From assembly GCA_963662815.2 (NCBI GenBank), contig CAXXWA010000028.1, forward strand, positions 1 through 64,000: a DNA stretch of 64,000 nucleotides, given 5' to 3'. Positions 43,944 through 52,771 of this stretch are shown here, one piece after another; positions within the stretch are counted from its first letter, which is position 1; each line of letters begins with the position of its first letter. The notes under the pieces were generated by a model. That model searched no databases, was not told the origin of the DNA, and saw only the letters and a program-made list of their open reading frames with translations. The position numbers and the translations under genes were made by a program. This stretch comes from JAPPHA01 sp963662815 (lineage in GTDB: Bacteria; Pseudomonadota; Alphaproteobacteria; Rhodobacterales; Rhodobacteraceae).

Positions 43944-44246
43944 GTGGCAAGCGTCGCGCAGAAAAGGGCAAACAGGAACTATCGCGCGCGCCTTGAGCAG
44001 CGCGGTTTCAAACGATTCGAGGTGATGGCCCGTGAAACCGACCGGGAACTTCTGCGTACTCTTGCGCGCCGCCTGGCGGAAGATGGGCCCGAAGCGGATC
44101 AGGCGCGGTCTGCAGTCAAGGCGCTGGTTGCGGATGGACCGCCGAAGCCTGGCGGGATTCTCGCAGCCCTGCGCCGCTCACCGCTGGTCGGGTCCGATCT
44201 CGACCTTTCGCGGCCGCGTGTCGAAGGACGCGGGATCGATTTTTGA
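43944..44246 (+). CDS. VapB-like antitoxin
   Basis: About 100-aa basic protein starting (V)ASVAQKRANRNYRARLEQRG, with a helical middle FEVMARETDRELLRTLARRL. The size, the position directly before a PIN toxin and the overlapping stop identify it as the antitoxin. The fold looks ribbon-helix-helix-like in the first half, with a flexible toxin-binding tail. I choose GTG at 43944, not ATG at 43926, because the -10 box ends at 43917 and GGGAGA lies six bases before the GTG. Should bind its promoter and cover the toxin active site. Confidence 0.65.
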   Translation: MASVAQKRANRNYRARLEQRGFKRFEVMARETDRELLRTLARRLAEDGPEADQARSAVKALVADGPPKPGGILAALRRSPLVGSDLDLSRPRVEGRGIDF

Positions 44247-44689
44247 CGCGCTATCTGCTTGATACGAATGTCATCAGCAATGCAGTGAAGCCGCAGCCGT
44301 CGGAACTCCTCCTGGACTGGATGGCTGCGCAGCAGGATTGCGACCTGTTTGTCGCCTCATTGACCATTGCCGAGATTCGGCGCGGCATTCTGGAACTGCC
44401 CGGCGGCAGGAAAAGGAATTGCCTGGAAGCCTGGTTCACAGGCGAGGAGGGACCGCAGGCGCTGTTTGCCGGACGAATACTGTCGTTCGACGAGAAGGCC
44501 GCCCTGATCTGGGCGCGCCTGATGGCAGAGGGCAAAGCCGCAGGCCGCCCGCGTAGCGCTCTCGACATGATCCTCGCCGCGGTGGCGGAGGCGAACAACT
44601 GCGTGGTTGCGACGGATAACGAAAGGGATTTCCGGGATCTTCCGATTTTCAACCCTTTGCGGCGTGAAGCGGATAGGGGTGGGCATTGA
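44243..44689 (+). CDS. vapC: Type II toxin VapC, PIN-domain ribonuclease
   Basis: 148-aa PIN-domain RNase toxin. All acidic residues are in place: Asp in YLLDTNVIS (residue 7), Glu in IAEIRRGIL, Asp in SALDMILAA and Asp in VATDNERDF. Family members cut initiator tRNA or rRNA using Mg2+. The start is TTG, overlapping the antitoxin stop (TTGA), so toxin output depends on translation of the antitoxin. Appears intact. Confidence 0.88.
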   Translation: MTRYLLDTNVISNAVKPQPSELLLDWMAAQQDCDLFVASLTIAEIRRGILELPGGRKRNCLEAWFTGEEGPQALFAGRILSFDEKAALIWARLMAEGKAAGRPRSALDMILAAVAEANNCVVATDNERDFRDLPIFNPLRREADRGGH

Positions 44690-44832
44690 AGGCAATGTCA
44701 CAACCGGCAGCGTCCCTTCACTTTGGCGGCTCGTGCCCGCTCCCGAAGCGGCCGCCAGAATGCCTGCCTCAGGCGGCCGATGCGATTCGACGTGTACTCC
44801 ACATGGTCGTCGGTTGAGTCTGGAGCAAAGTC

Positions 44833-45390
44833 ATGTCCCTGTTGCTCGCTGGTCTTTTGCTGTTCCTGGACGTTCACCTGATACCGAGCGCTCCACGATT
44901 ACGTGCTGCCCTGGTGGAGCGGTTGGACGAAACTCCCTAACGCGGCGCATTCAGCGCGGTAGCGCTGGGCTCGCTGGCGGCGGTGGTTTTGGGCTTCTTG
45001 CGTTCGCCAGTCGAAGGAATCTACGTACCGCCCGTTTGGGGACATCAGGCCTCGATGATCCTGATGCCCGTTGCATTGGTGCTCTTTGCCGCAGCCAATC
45101 TGCCGACCCACATACGCGCGCTCGTCCGGCATCCGATGCTTCTCGGATTGCTGCTGTAGGCCGTGGGACATCGTCTTGCCAATGGCGAATTGCGCTCGGT
45201 CGTGCTGTTCGGCGGTTTCGCGCTCTTCGCGGTGATCGAAACGGCAAGCGTCGTGGCGCGCGGCAAGAGCCCGCCGGGGAAACAAGCACCCCGCGTCGCC
45301 ATGGACGCGGTCGCCTTAGTCGCCGGCCTTGTCGTCGCCGGACTCTTCGCGGTGTTTCACGGAACGCTTTTCGGCATGCCGGTGTTGTAG
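44833..45390 (+). pseudogene. nnrU: nnrU pseudogene (NnrU family membrane protein, two stops)
   Basis: One continuous frame of 186 codons matches NnrU, a membrane protein linked to nitric-oxide/denitrification metabolism: MSLLLAGLLLFLDVHLIPSA, ALGSLAAVVLGFLRSP, ILMPVALVLFAAANLPTHIR and SVVLFGGFALFAVIE. Two nonsense codons interrupt it: TAA at 44938-44940 (after DETP, where relatives have Tyr-Arg-Gly) and TAG at 45157-45159 (after LLGLLL, where Trp is usual). Each fits a single base change. No other denitrification genes are near. Confidence 0.85.
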
Positions 45391-46238
45391 AAGAGCTGGG
45401 CAGCAAATTTACTTTCTCTGCGCAAGAACCTTGCGGGGAACGCGCCCCGATCCGGCGAACCGACGCCGAGTCCGGCGGTCGCGGATCCTCGCAGTCCGGT
45501 CGATTCGAACTCGCTCCGTCGCGAGCATTGTACCCCGATGACGCCTGCGACCCTCCCCGAATAACGGATCGCTGGAGTCTCCTGTCCCGATTTTCGCTCA
45601 AAACTGCCTGCCCGCACCGGATCACCGGAACACGGATGTCGTTCGTGAAAGTCCGGTCGGCTGCGGGCCTGCTGCCGGGCAACTCGCGGTCCGCCCGCAC
45701 CGCCGACGACACGACAGTGCCCGTGCTGCACGACGACGATGTCTGCAATCTCGCAGAAAAAAATCGACGGCGCCCGTTTCGCCGTTCGGGCGCCCTTTGC
45801 CGCGTCGCGCTCAATTGCAGGCGCGCCGCCCCTGGCCCGGTTGCTTCAAGTTCGGCATTTCGTTGCCAATCGTGCGGAACCGGGCATCAGGACCATCCGC
45901 TCGACCCGGCCATCTCCGGCAATCAAATGTTCCGGACTGTGCAGTCGCGGTGTCCTCCTGGATTCTGTCGCCGGCGCGGACGACACCGTGCTCGGTTGCC
46001 TGCTCAACTGCGGTGGCAAGAAAGGAAACTGATTCTACGTGTTGGCATCGGAGGTGCGCAGGTTCGTATCTGACCGCCTGAGCTCGTGCCCCGCATGATC
46101 CGGGAGACCCCTCGCGAAGCCGCGCGCAGGGAATCGAGTTTTGTCACGATTTGCATGAAGCAGGCAGAGGTCACGGCACCGAAGCCACTGGCGCCCTGAC
46201 GGATGCGGAAGCCGCGTCGTGACCGGCCTCCCCAACGG
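45391..46238. other. 848-bp gap downstream of the cob operon
   Basis: Contains a strong minus-strand terminator-like hairpin at 45757-45794 but no gene I recognise. Open frames on both strands lack family similarity. The cob transcript may extend about 450 bases past cobO before ending. Confidence 0.35.
45757..45794 (-). terminator. Intrinsic terminator candidate (minus strand)
   Basis: GGCGCCCG and CGGGCGCC make a perfect eight-bp stem with a ten-base loop. Read on the minus strand it is followed after five bases by seven Ts. Plausible end of the cobW-cobO transcript, although 445 bp beyond the cobO stop. Confidence 0.5.
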
Positions 46239-46847
46239 TCAGTACTCGATTCCCACCTGCGCCTTTATCCCGGACCGGAAGGGATGCTTCACGAGTTCCA
46301 TTTCAGTCACCAGGTCTGCAACCCCGATCAGATCCTCGTGCGCGTTTCTCCCGGTCAGCACCACATGCGTCATCGGCGGTTTCTCGTCCCCGAGGAATGC
46401 CACGACATCGGCGATGTCGAGATAGGCGTAGCGTATGGCTATGTTGATCTCGTCGAGAAGCACCATCGCGTGCGAATCATCGCGTACGAGTTCCTTTGCC
46501 TTCTCCCAGGCGGCCAAGGCCATCTCCGTGTCGCGGGCCTTGTCCTGCGTTTCCCAAGTAAATCCCTCACCCATCGTGTGGAATGCGCAAATGTCGGAGA
46601 ACCGGTCGAGAATGAGGTTTCTCTCGCCGGTCGCCATGCCACCCTTTATGAACTGGACGACGGCGCACTTCCTCCCGTGGGCGATGTGGCGCATGATCAT
46701 TCCGAAGGCTGCGGTGGACTTGCCCTTGCCCTTGCCCGTGTGAACGATGACCAGCCCCTTCTCGCCGGTTTTCGTCGCCATGATCTTGTCGCGTGCGGCC
46801 TTCTTTTTCGCCATCTTGGCCGCGTGGCGTTCGGCATCGTTGGTCAT
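46239..46847 (-). CDS. cobO: Cob(I)yrinic acid a,c-diamide adenosyltransferase
   Basis: 202-aa CobO/BtuR enzyme that adds the 5'-deoxyadenosyl group to cob(I)alamin or cob(I)yrinic acid diamide. The P-loop GKGKGKSTAAFGM is preceded by GLVIVHT. Further family blocks are CAVVQFIKGGM, AMVLLDEINIAI and VVLTGRNAHEDLI. Start chosen at MTNDAERHAAKM; the longer frame upstream is not family-like. Lies about 100 bp after cobN on the same strand, as expected from the pathway order (cobalt insertion, then adenosylation). Confidence 0.92.
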   Translation of the reverse strand: MTNDAERHAAKMAKKKAARDKIMATKTGEKGLVIVHTGKGKGKSTAAFGMIMRHIAHGRKCAVVQFIKGGMATGERNLILDRFSDICAFHTMGEGFTWETQDKARDTEMALAAWEKAKELVRDDSHAMVLLDEINIAIRYAYLDIADVVAFLGDEKPPMTHVVLTGRNAHEDLIGVADLVTEMELVKHPFRSGIKAQVGIEY

Positions 46848-46949
46848 TCCAGGTTCCGGGTCCGTCTGTTTCGATGCGCGAAGCTTAGCGGATTTCCCGA
46901 CATCTCCAAGCCAATCCCGCGTTTCGCGCAAGAATTCCGGAGACGGACG

Positions 46950-49900
46950 TCACTCTGTCGCTCCGCGCGCGAGCAGGCCTTCGAGAGTTGCCCGCGCGGA
47001 GTTCGACCTAGGGGTCCACATCCCGCGTTCGATCGCCTCGGCGAGTCGCGACGCGATTTCCGACAGAGCAGGGGCGTTGGCCCCGGCGATGAACTCGCGC
47101 GTCTCCCTGTCCTCGAGGTACGCGCCGTAGACCAGATCGAAGTGGTGATTTCTCACGGCGCCGGTGGTGGCCGCGAAGGCGAACAGGTAGTCCACCGTGG
47201 CCGCGAGTTCGAAGGCTCCCTTGTATCCGTGACGCATGACTCCCCGGATCCACTTGGGATTCACGACACGAGACCGCACGACGCGGCCAATTTCCTCCTC
47301 GAGGGTCCGGATGACCGGACGCTCCGGCCTTGAATGGTCGTTGTGATAAACCGGACGTTCGCGTCCCTGAACCGTCGCGACGGCCGCGGCAGCGCCGCCC
47401 TCGAACTGGTAGTAGTCGTCGCTGTCCAGGAGATCGTGTTCGCGGTTGTCCTGGTTGTGGACCACCGCCTCGACAAGGCCGACCCGCCGTTCGAGCGCCG
47501 CGCGCGCAGGCGCGCCCTCGGCACCGCCGCCGTAGGCGTAGCCGCCCCATTCGAGATAGGCATCGGCGAGGTCGCCGCGGTCTCTCCAGATGCGTTCGTC
47601 GATCAGCGCCTGCAGTCCGGCCCCGTACGACCCGGGCTTCGACCCGAATACGCGGAATCCGCCGGTTGCGGAATCCTCTTTGCCGGAGCGGGCCGCAGCC
47701 GGGTTCATGTCGGCAGGCTCGTCCAGAGCCATCACCGCTCGCGCGGCCGAGTCGATCAAGTCGACCTGCTGCGGGAATGCGTCGCGAAAGAAGCCGGAAA
47801 TCCGGAGCGTCACGTCCACGCGCGGGCGGTCGAGCACGGCAAGCGGAAGAATTTCGAATCCGGTCACGCGGCGGCTGGCGCTGTCCCATGCCGGCCTAAC
47901 TCCCATGAGCGCAAGCGCCTGGGCGATGTCGTCGCCGCCCGTGCGCATGTTTGCGGTGCCCCAGGCGGTCAGCAGCATGGCCCGGGGCCACTCTCCCTCG
48001 GCTTGCAGGTGGTGCTCAATGAGCAGGTTGGCGGACTTCCAGCCCAGCGCCCAGGCGGACGGCGTCGGAATTGCGCGGCTGTCGACGCTGAAGAAGTTCC
48101 GGCCGGTTGGAAGCACGTCGAGCCGACCGCGGGTCGGCGCCCCCGACGGTGCGGGGGGCACGAATTTTCCGGACAGTGCGGCTAGCAGGCCGTTCAGTTC
48201 GCCCGGTCCGCAGGCCCGGAGCGCGGGCCGGATGGAGTCCTCGACCTTTGCGAGCACCTCCCGGCTTGCGCTGCCCGGGGGAGCTGCCTCGCCTCTCAGC
48301 AATCGTCCGGCGAACGCCTCGACGCGTTCGACGGTGTCGCCGCTGGATCGCCAATGGCCACTTTCGGCGAGATCCAGCATCCCGGGCCTCGGTCCTGTCC
48401 AGTGCTCCGACATGTCGCAGTCCAGGGGATCGAATCCTAGGGCGAGGTCGGCAGCGATGGCGCGCTGCAGCGACGCATCGCCGCCCCGGCCGGCGCCGCG
48501 CGGAACCCGGACCAGGGCCTGCAGGAGACCGGTTTCGAGTTCTCCATCGGGAGACTCCCCGAAGACATGCAAACCGTCGCGGATCTGGGCTTCCTTGAGT
48601 TCGCAGAGATAGGCATCGAGTCGGGCGAGGTCGCCGTCGCTGTCGTTTTCCTCAAATCCCGCGTCGGCGTCGATGCCGGTTGCCGTCGACAGCGACAGGA
48701 TCTCGCGCCGAAGGTGTTCGAGCCGGCGCGCGTCCAAACCCGCAGCGTCATAGTATTCGTCCACCAGCGCTTCGAGATCCTTGAGCGGACCGTAGGTTTC
48801 CGCGCGCGCCAGCGGCGGCGTCAAGTGGTCGATGATGACGGCGCTGGCGCGGCGCTTGGCCTGCGCCCCCTCGCCGGGATCGTTGACGATGAAGGGATAG
48901 ACGTGCGGAACGGGGCCCAGGACGGCTTCCGGCAGGCAGCTCGCCGAGAGAGCCAGAGCCTTGCCGGGCAACCACTCGAGATTGCCGTGCTTTCCGAGAT
49001 GGATGATCGCGTGGCAGCCGAAGGCCTCGCGGAGCCAGAAATAGAAGGCGAGATAATTGTGCGGCGGATACAGGTCAGGTGAGTGATATGTGTCCTTCGG
49101 ATTGATGTTGTAGCCGCGCGCGGGCTGAATGCCGACGGCGAGGTTGTCATGGACCGATAGCGGAAGGACGAAACTGCCGCCGGAAATCCTGGGATCGGCC
49201 TCCGGTGGTCCCCAGCGCGATTCGATTCCGTCGCGAACATCCCAGGGCAGGGCGGCGTAGACGCGCCGGTAGTCATCCAGGGGAAGTCCCGCGCCGCCGG
49301 ACTCGCCGTCGAGTCCGGATGCATTCGTCGGTCCCTGCAGTAGCGTCCGCATGAGTTCGCCGCCGGTCGTCGGGACATCCCCGATCCGGTATCCGTTCTC
49401 GCTCAGCAGGGACACGATGCGCGCCGCCGCCGCTGGCGTGTCCAGCCCGACGCCGTTGGCGAGTCGGCCATCCCGGTTCGGATAGTTGGCGAGCACCAGC
49501 CCGATTTTCCGCTCTTTCGCCCCCGCCGCCTGCAGCCGCACCCAGTTCGCGGCAAGCCGGGCTACGAATTCGATCCGGTCTCCGCGCGCACGGTAGGCGG
49601 CTACCGGACATTCGGTGGCCTCGTCGAAATAGGCTTCGTCCTTGAAGGAGACGGCGCGCGTGAGAATCCGCCCGTCAACCTCCGGCAAGGCGACATTCAT
49701 TGCGATGTCCCGCGCCGCGAGACCGGCCATGCTGTCCTGCCAGCCCTGTTCGGAAGAACCCGAGAACACGACCTGCAGGACCGGCGCTCCGCATGCAGCC
49801 GGCGACGCCAGCGGGTTGGGCGGCGCGGTCTTCGCGACGGCCGCGTCCGGCGATCCGGCGGCGAACGCGGTGCAGTTCAGAATGACCGACGGTCTCGCCT

Positions 49901-50669
49901 CCTCGAACAGCCGCTGAAGCGTCGCCGCTGACACCGGATCCTTCAGAGACGCCACGAATACCGGCATGGGGTTGAGGCCCGAACGCAGAAGCGCCCGCAC
50001 GAGGCGGTTGATCGGGTTCAGGCCCGCGCCCTGCAGCAGCGCGCGGTAGAAGACCACAGGTGCGACCGGTGCTCCGTCGGTCCAGTCTTCAGAGAGTCCG
50101 GCGAGGTCGGCGACGCCCTTGCCCGGCCAGTAGAGGCCTGCGCGAAGCAGGGGCTTTGCCGCTGGCGGAAGCTCGCTCTTCCGGTCGAGAATCGCCCGGG
50201 CGTAGAGCAGAAAGTTTCGCGCGTTCTCCGGCCCTCCTTCGACGAGATAGGCGAGGAGTTGCTCCCAGGCGTCGCGGGACACGGTCGAGATCCGCCGCAA
50301 CTCCGGATCCGGCTTGTCGTCGCCGGGAAGCGCGGCGAACGGGACCCCGGCCGCGCCAAGCCTCGCGGCGTACTGTTCAGTGCCATACGGCCAGTATCCC
50401 GCGCCGCCGAGGATTCGCGCCACCACCAGTCGCGAACCCTCGGCGCACGCCGATATATGCATGTCGACCGACATCGGATGGCGGAGATGCACGAGGTTGG
50501 CGAGCCTCAGCGTGCAGGCGTCGGCGCCGAGGTCGGCGCGGGCTTCAGCAAGCGACGCGAGTTCCGTGTCGGCTGCCGAAATGAACACGAGATCGGCTGG
50601 AGTCTGGCCGAGATCTACGGCTTCCTCCCAGTCGTCGATGCGGCCCGGCTGCACCTGAAGAAGGTGCAT
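46950..50669 (-). CDS. cobN: Aerobic cobaltochelatase subunit CobN
   Basis: 1239-aa large subunit of the ATP-dependent cobaltochelatase, which inserts cobalt into hydrogenobyrinic acid a,c-diamide with CobS and CobT (not in this window). Recognisable blocks are LVHLRHPMSVDMHI near the N-terminus, AIIHLGKHGNLEWLPGKALA with the conserved His, then AWGTANMRTGGDDIAQALAL and the C-terminal VVHNQDNREHDLLDSDDYYQ. Full family length. Its ATG overlaps the stop of a GNAT acetyltransferase gene (TGATG), so it is co-translated with a non-cobalamin protein. Confidence 0.93.
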   Translation of the reverse strand: MHLLQVQPGRIDDWEEAVDLGQTPADLVFISAADTELASLAEARADLGADACTLRLANLVHLRHPMSVDMHISACAEGSRLVVARILGGAGYWPYGTEQYAARLGAAGVPFAALPGDDKPDPELRRISTVSRDAWEQLLAYLVEGGPENARNFLLYARAILDRKSELPPAAKPLLRAGLYWPGKGVADLAGLSEDWTDGAPVAPVVFYRALLQGAGLNPINRLVRALLRSGLNPMPVFVASLKDPVSAATLQRLFEEARPSVILNCTAFAAGSPDAAVAKTAPPNPLASPAACGAPVLQVVFSGSSEQGWQDSMAGLAARDIAMNVALPEVDGRILTRAVSFKDEAYFDEATECPVAAYRARGDRIEFVARLAANWVRLQAAGAKERKIGLVLANYPNRDGRLANGVGLDTPAAAARIVSLLSENGYRIGDVPTTGGELMRTLLQGPTNASGLDGESGGAGLPLDDYRRVYAALPWDVRDGIESRWGPPEADPRISGGSFVLPLSVHDNLAVGIQPARGYNINPKDTYHSPDLYPPHNYLAFYFWLREAFGCHAIIHLGKHGNLEWLPGKALALSASCLPEAVLGPVPHVYPFIVNDPGEGAQAKRRASAVIIDHLTPPLARAETYGPLKDLEALVDEYYDAAGLDARRLEHLRREILSLSTATGIDADAGFEENDSDGDLARLDAYLCELKEAQIRDGLHVFGESPDGELETGLLQALVRVPRGAGRGGDASLQRAIAADLALGFDPLDCDMSEHWTGPRPGMLDLAESGHWRSSGDTVERVEAFAGRLLRGEAAPPGSASREVLAKVEDSIRPALRACGPGELNGLLAALSGKFVPPAPSGAPTRGRLDVLPTGRNFFSVDSRAIPTPSAWALGWKSANLLIEHHLQAEGEWPRAMLLTAWGTANMRTGGDDIAQALALMGVRPAWDSASRRVTGFEILPLAVLDRPRVDVTLRISGFFRDAFPQQVDLIDSAARAVMALDEPADMNPAAARSGKEDSATGGFRVFGSKPGSYGAGLQALIDERIWRDRGDLADAYLEWGGYAYGGGAEGAPARAALERRVGLVEAVVHNQDNREHDLLDSDDYYQFEGGAAAAVATVQGRERPVYHNDHSRPERPVIRTLEEEIGRVVRSRVVNPKWIRGVMRHGYKGAFELAATVDYLFAFAATTGAVRNHHFDLVYGAYLEDRETREFIAGANAPALSEIASRLAEAIERGMWTPRSNSARATLEGLLARGATE

Positions 50670-51121
50670 CAGGAAAGCGCCTTTTCCATGAACAGGCTGT
50701 CGGGATGATTGTCGTAGCTGCCGAATGACCCTCGCCGCCGGTAGCCGAGCCGCTCGTAAAGGCGGATGGCGGCTGCGAGCCGCTCGCCGGACTCCAGCCG
50801 GACGGCCGAGTGCCCGGCCTGCCGCGCAGATGCCTCGAGTCTGGCCATCAACGCCCGAGCGGTCCCGTGCCCGCGTTCGCCAGGCAGCACGAACAGCCTC
50901 TTGATCTCGCCGTACGCGCCGCAGTCGACGAGCGCGACGCAGCCAACCGGCCTGCCGTCCCGGCGCGCGACGAAGAAACTCGTGCCCGGCGCCAGGAGTT
51001 CCTCGGCCGTAAACGAGAAGCAGGACTCGGGCGGGTAGACTTCGCGAAGCGCTTCCTCGCTGCCCGCAATCAGTTTCCGGCCATCCTCCGAGACCGGACT
51101 CTCGGGCGCGATCGTCAGCAT
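50669..51121 (-). CDS. GNAT-family N-acetyltransferase
   Basis: 150-aa acetyltransferase: GCVALVDCGAYGEIKRLFVL is the core strand pair, ERGHGTARALM is the acetyl-CoA pyrophosphate loop (Q/RxxGxG/A), and RLYERLGYRRRGSFGSY is the C-terminal motif B. Substrate unknown; a small molecule or protein amino group. It sits inside the riboswitch-controlled cobalamin operon, overlapping cobW by 7 bp and cobN by the TGATG junction, which suggests it is always made with them. Confidence 0.88.
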   Translation of the reverse strand: MLTIAPESPVSEDGRKLIAGSEEALREVYPPESCFSFTAEELLAPGTSFFVARRDGRPVGCVALVDCGAYGEIKRLFVLPGERGHGTARALMARLEASARQAGHSAVRLESGERLAAAIRLYERLGYRRRGSFGSYDNHPDSLFMEKALS

Positions 51122-52170
51122 GCCGCCGAAGTCAGGCCTGCGCGGATCCGCGACTGGTCGAGCCCCGCCATGCCGATGAAGACGATGCGCGAACTTCTCG
51201 CTTCGCCTGTCCGGAAGGGGCGGTCGAAATACGCATCTATGCGCTGGCCGACTGCCTGCACCGAAAGCCGGAGAGGCTTGCCGGCCACGGCCGCGAAGCC
51301 CTTGACCCTGAGGACGTCATGCGCGCGCACCGTCTCCGCGATCCGGTCGCACAGCGCCGCCTGATCCGACACCTCACCGCATTCGACAACGATGCTCTCG
51401 AATGCGGCGTGGTCATCCGCATCGTGCGTTTCTTCGTCATCGTGCGCGTGATGAATCTCTGCCCGGGGAGGGAGGTCCTGCTCGGCGCCGGCGCCAATGC
51501 CGAGCAGCACGTCGATCGGCAGGGCGCCGTTGCTCGCCTTGACCACCTGCACGCTCCGGCGCGACTGTCCGCGCACGCGGGCGACGACGTCGTCCGCCGT
51601 CCCGGGGGCGAGAAGGTCGGACTTGTTCACGACGACGATGTCTGCCGAAGCCAACTGGTCTTCGAAGAGTTCGCCGAGAGGCGTTGCGTGGTCGAGGGCA
51701 GGGTCGGCGCGCCTTTCGGCTTCCACGCGATCCGGATCGTCCGCGAAGCGGCCGAGGGCGACGGCGTTGCCGTCGACGACGACAATGACGCCGTCGACCG
51801 TGAGCCTGTTCCTGAGCTCCGGCCATCTGAATGCCCGGATGAGGGGCTGCGGGAGAGCGAGGCCGGAGGTTTCGATGACGATGTGGTCCGGCGGCGCGTC
51901 CCGCCCGAGGATCTCCGTCATCGCCGGCACGAAGTCTTCGGAAACCGTGCAGCAGATGCAGCCGTTCGACAGTTCGACGATGTCGCCGGCCGCGCAGGCG
52001 CCGCTGCCGCATGCCTCGAGCGTGTCCGCGTCCACGCCGAGATCGCCGAACTCGTTGATGATGAGTGCAATCCGCCGCCCCCCGGCGTGGTTCAGAATGT
52101 GCCGGACGAGGGTTGTCTTCCCCGCTCCGAGAAATCCGGTCAATACAGTTACCGGGATCTTGCTGCCCAT
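51115..52170 (-). CDS. cobW: Cobalamin biosynthesis protein CobW (GTPase metallochaperone)
   Basis: 351-aa G3E-family GTPase. P-loop GFLGAGKTT, metal motif NGCICC (CxCC type), switch IIETSGLALP (IVIETSGL) and NKSDLL specificity loop. A His/Asp-rich stretch HHAHDDEETHDADDH could store metal. The C-terminal CobW_C domain ends with RIVFIGMAGLDQSRI. It probably delivers cobalt to CobN. ATG chosen at MGSKIPVTVLTGF; 52 upstream codons are open but fall in the leader. First gene after a cobalamin riboswitch. Confidence 0.92.
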   Translation of the reverse strand: MGSKIPVTVLTGFLGAGKTTLVRHILNHAGGRRIALIINEFGDLGVDADTLEACGSGACAAGDIVELSNGCICCTVSEDFVPAMTEILGRDAPPDHIVIETSGLALPQPLIRAFRWPELRNRLTVDGVIVVVDGNAVALGRFADDPDRVEAERRADPALDHATPLGELFEDQLASADIVVVNKSDLLAPGTADDVVARVRGQSRRSVQVVKASNGALPIDVLLGIGAGAEQDLPPRAEIHHAHDDEETHDADDHAAFESIVVECGEVSDQAALCDRIAETVRAHDVLRVKGFAAVAGKPLRLSVQAVGQRIDAYFDRPFRTGEARSSRIVFIGMAGLDQSRIRAGLTSAAC

Positions 52171-52384
52171 CTCGGTCCTCCGTGCGCTTCGTGAAGTGAA
52201 TTCCGTCGCCTGCGCCGCGCCGGCTGTGAGCCGGGCAAACGGCCGTCGCAGGGCCTCGCCGCAACGTTCATGGCTCTGACCTCCCTCTAGGCCGGAGACG
52301 GAAGTTTCGCGGGCGAAGAAAGCCAATGATTGCCACGTTCACCGCCGCGGAACACCCCGTCCGCCAGTTGGGTCAGCGCAGGCG

Positions 52385-52620
52385 CGCCGGTGCAGGGCAG
52401 GTCTCCTGGCTAGCGGGTCGTTGCGCGCTGTCCCCTTCCCGGCCTCGGCCAGTGGTTACGGACGCGCGCTCTCCGCCTACAGTCGCGGGGGCGGCTGCGG
52501 TTGGGGCCCCTCGGAGATCGGTCGGCCCCTTCGCATTCCCTTTTCATCCCCGGATGCTCGGCATCCTCCCGGGGAACCATGCGCGCCCCTTGTGACCGCA
52601 GCGGGGCGCAAGGTCAAGAA
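52385..52620 (-). promoter_or_regulatory. Cobalamin (AdoCbl) riboswitch upstream of cobW
   Basis: On the minus strand the leader contains the diagnostic B12 box AGCCAGGAGACCTGCC (plus-strand 52396-52411), the CCGCCCCCGCGACTGTA core (about 52478-52494), and the AAAAGGGAATGCG block (about 52531-52547), in the order of a class I cobalamin riboswitch. About 200 nt lie between the B12 box and the cobW ATG, room for an expression platform. High adenosylcobalamin should switch off cobW-GNAT-cobN and probably cobO. Confidence 0.93.
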
Positions 52621-52771
52621 CAACTGCACGGCATAGACATGTCGCGGCACTTACCACGACATATTGGAGAGGATGTGGCAACGGCCCCCATATCGTGGAA
52701 AACCGGTTGACAAACGCAGTGCCCGACGGTCAATTTGGGCGGCAGGCCAGAGCGGAGTTGCGGGCGGGTCA

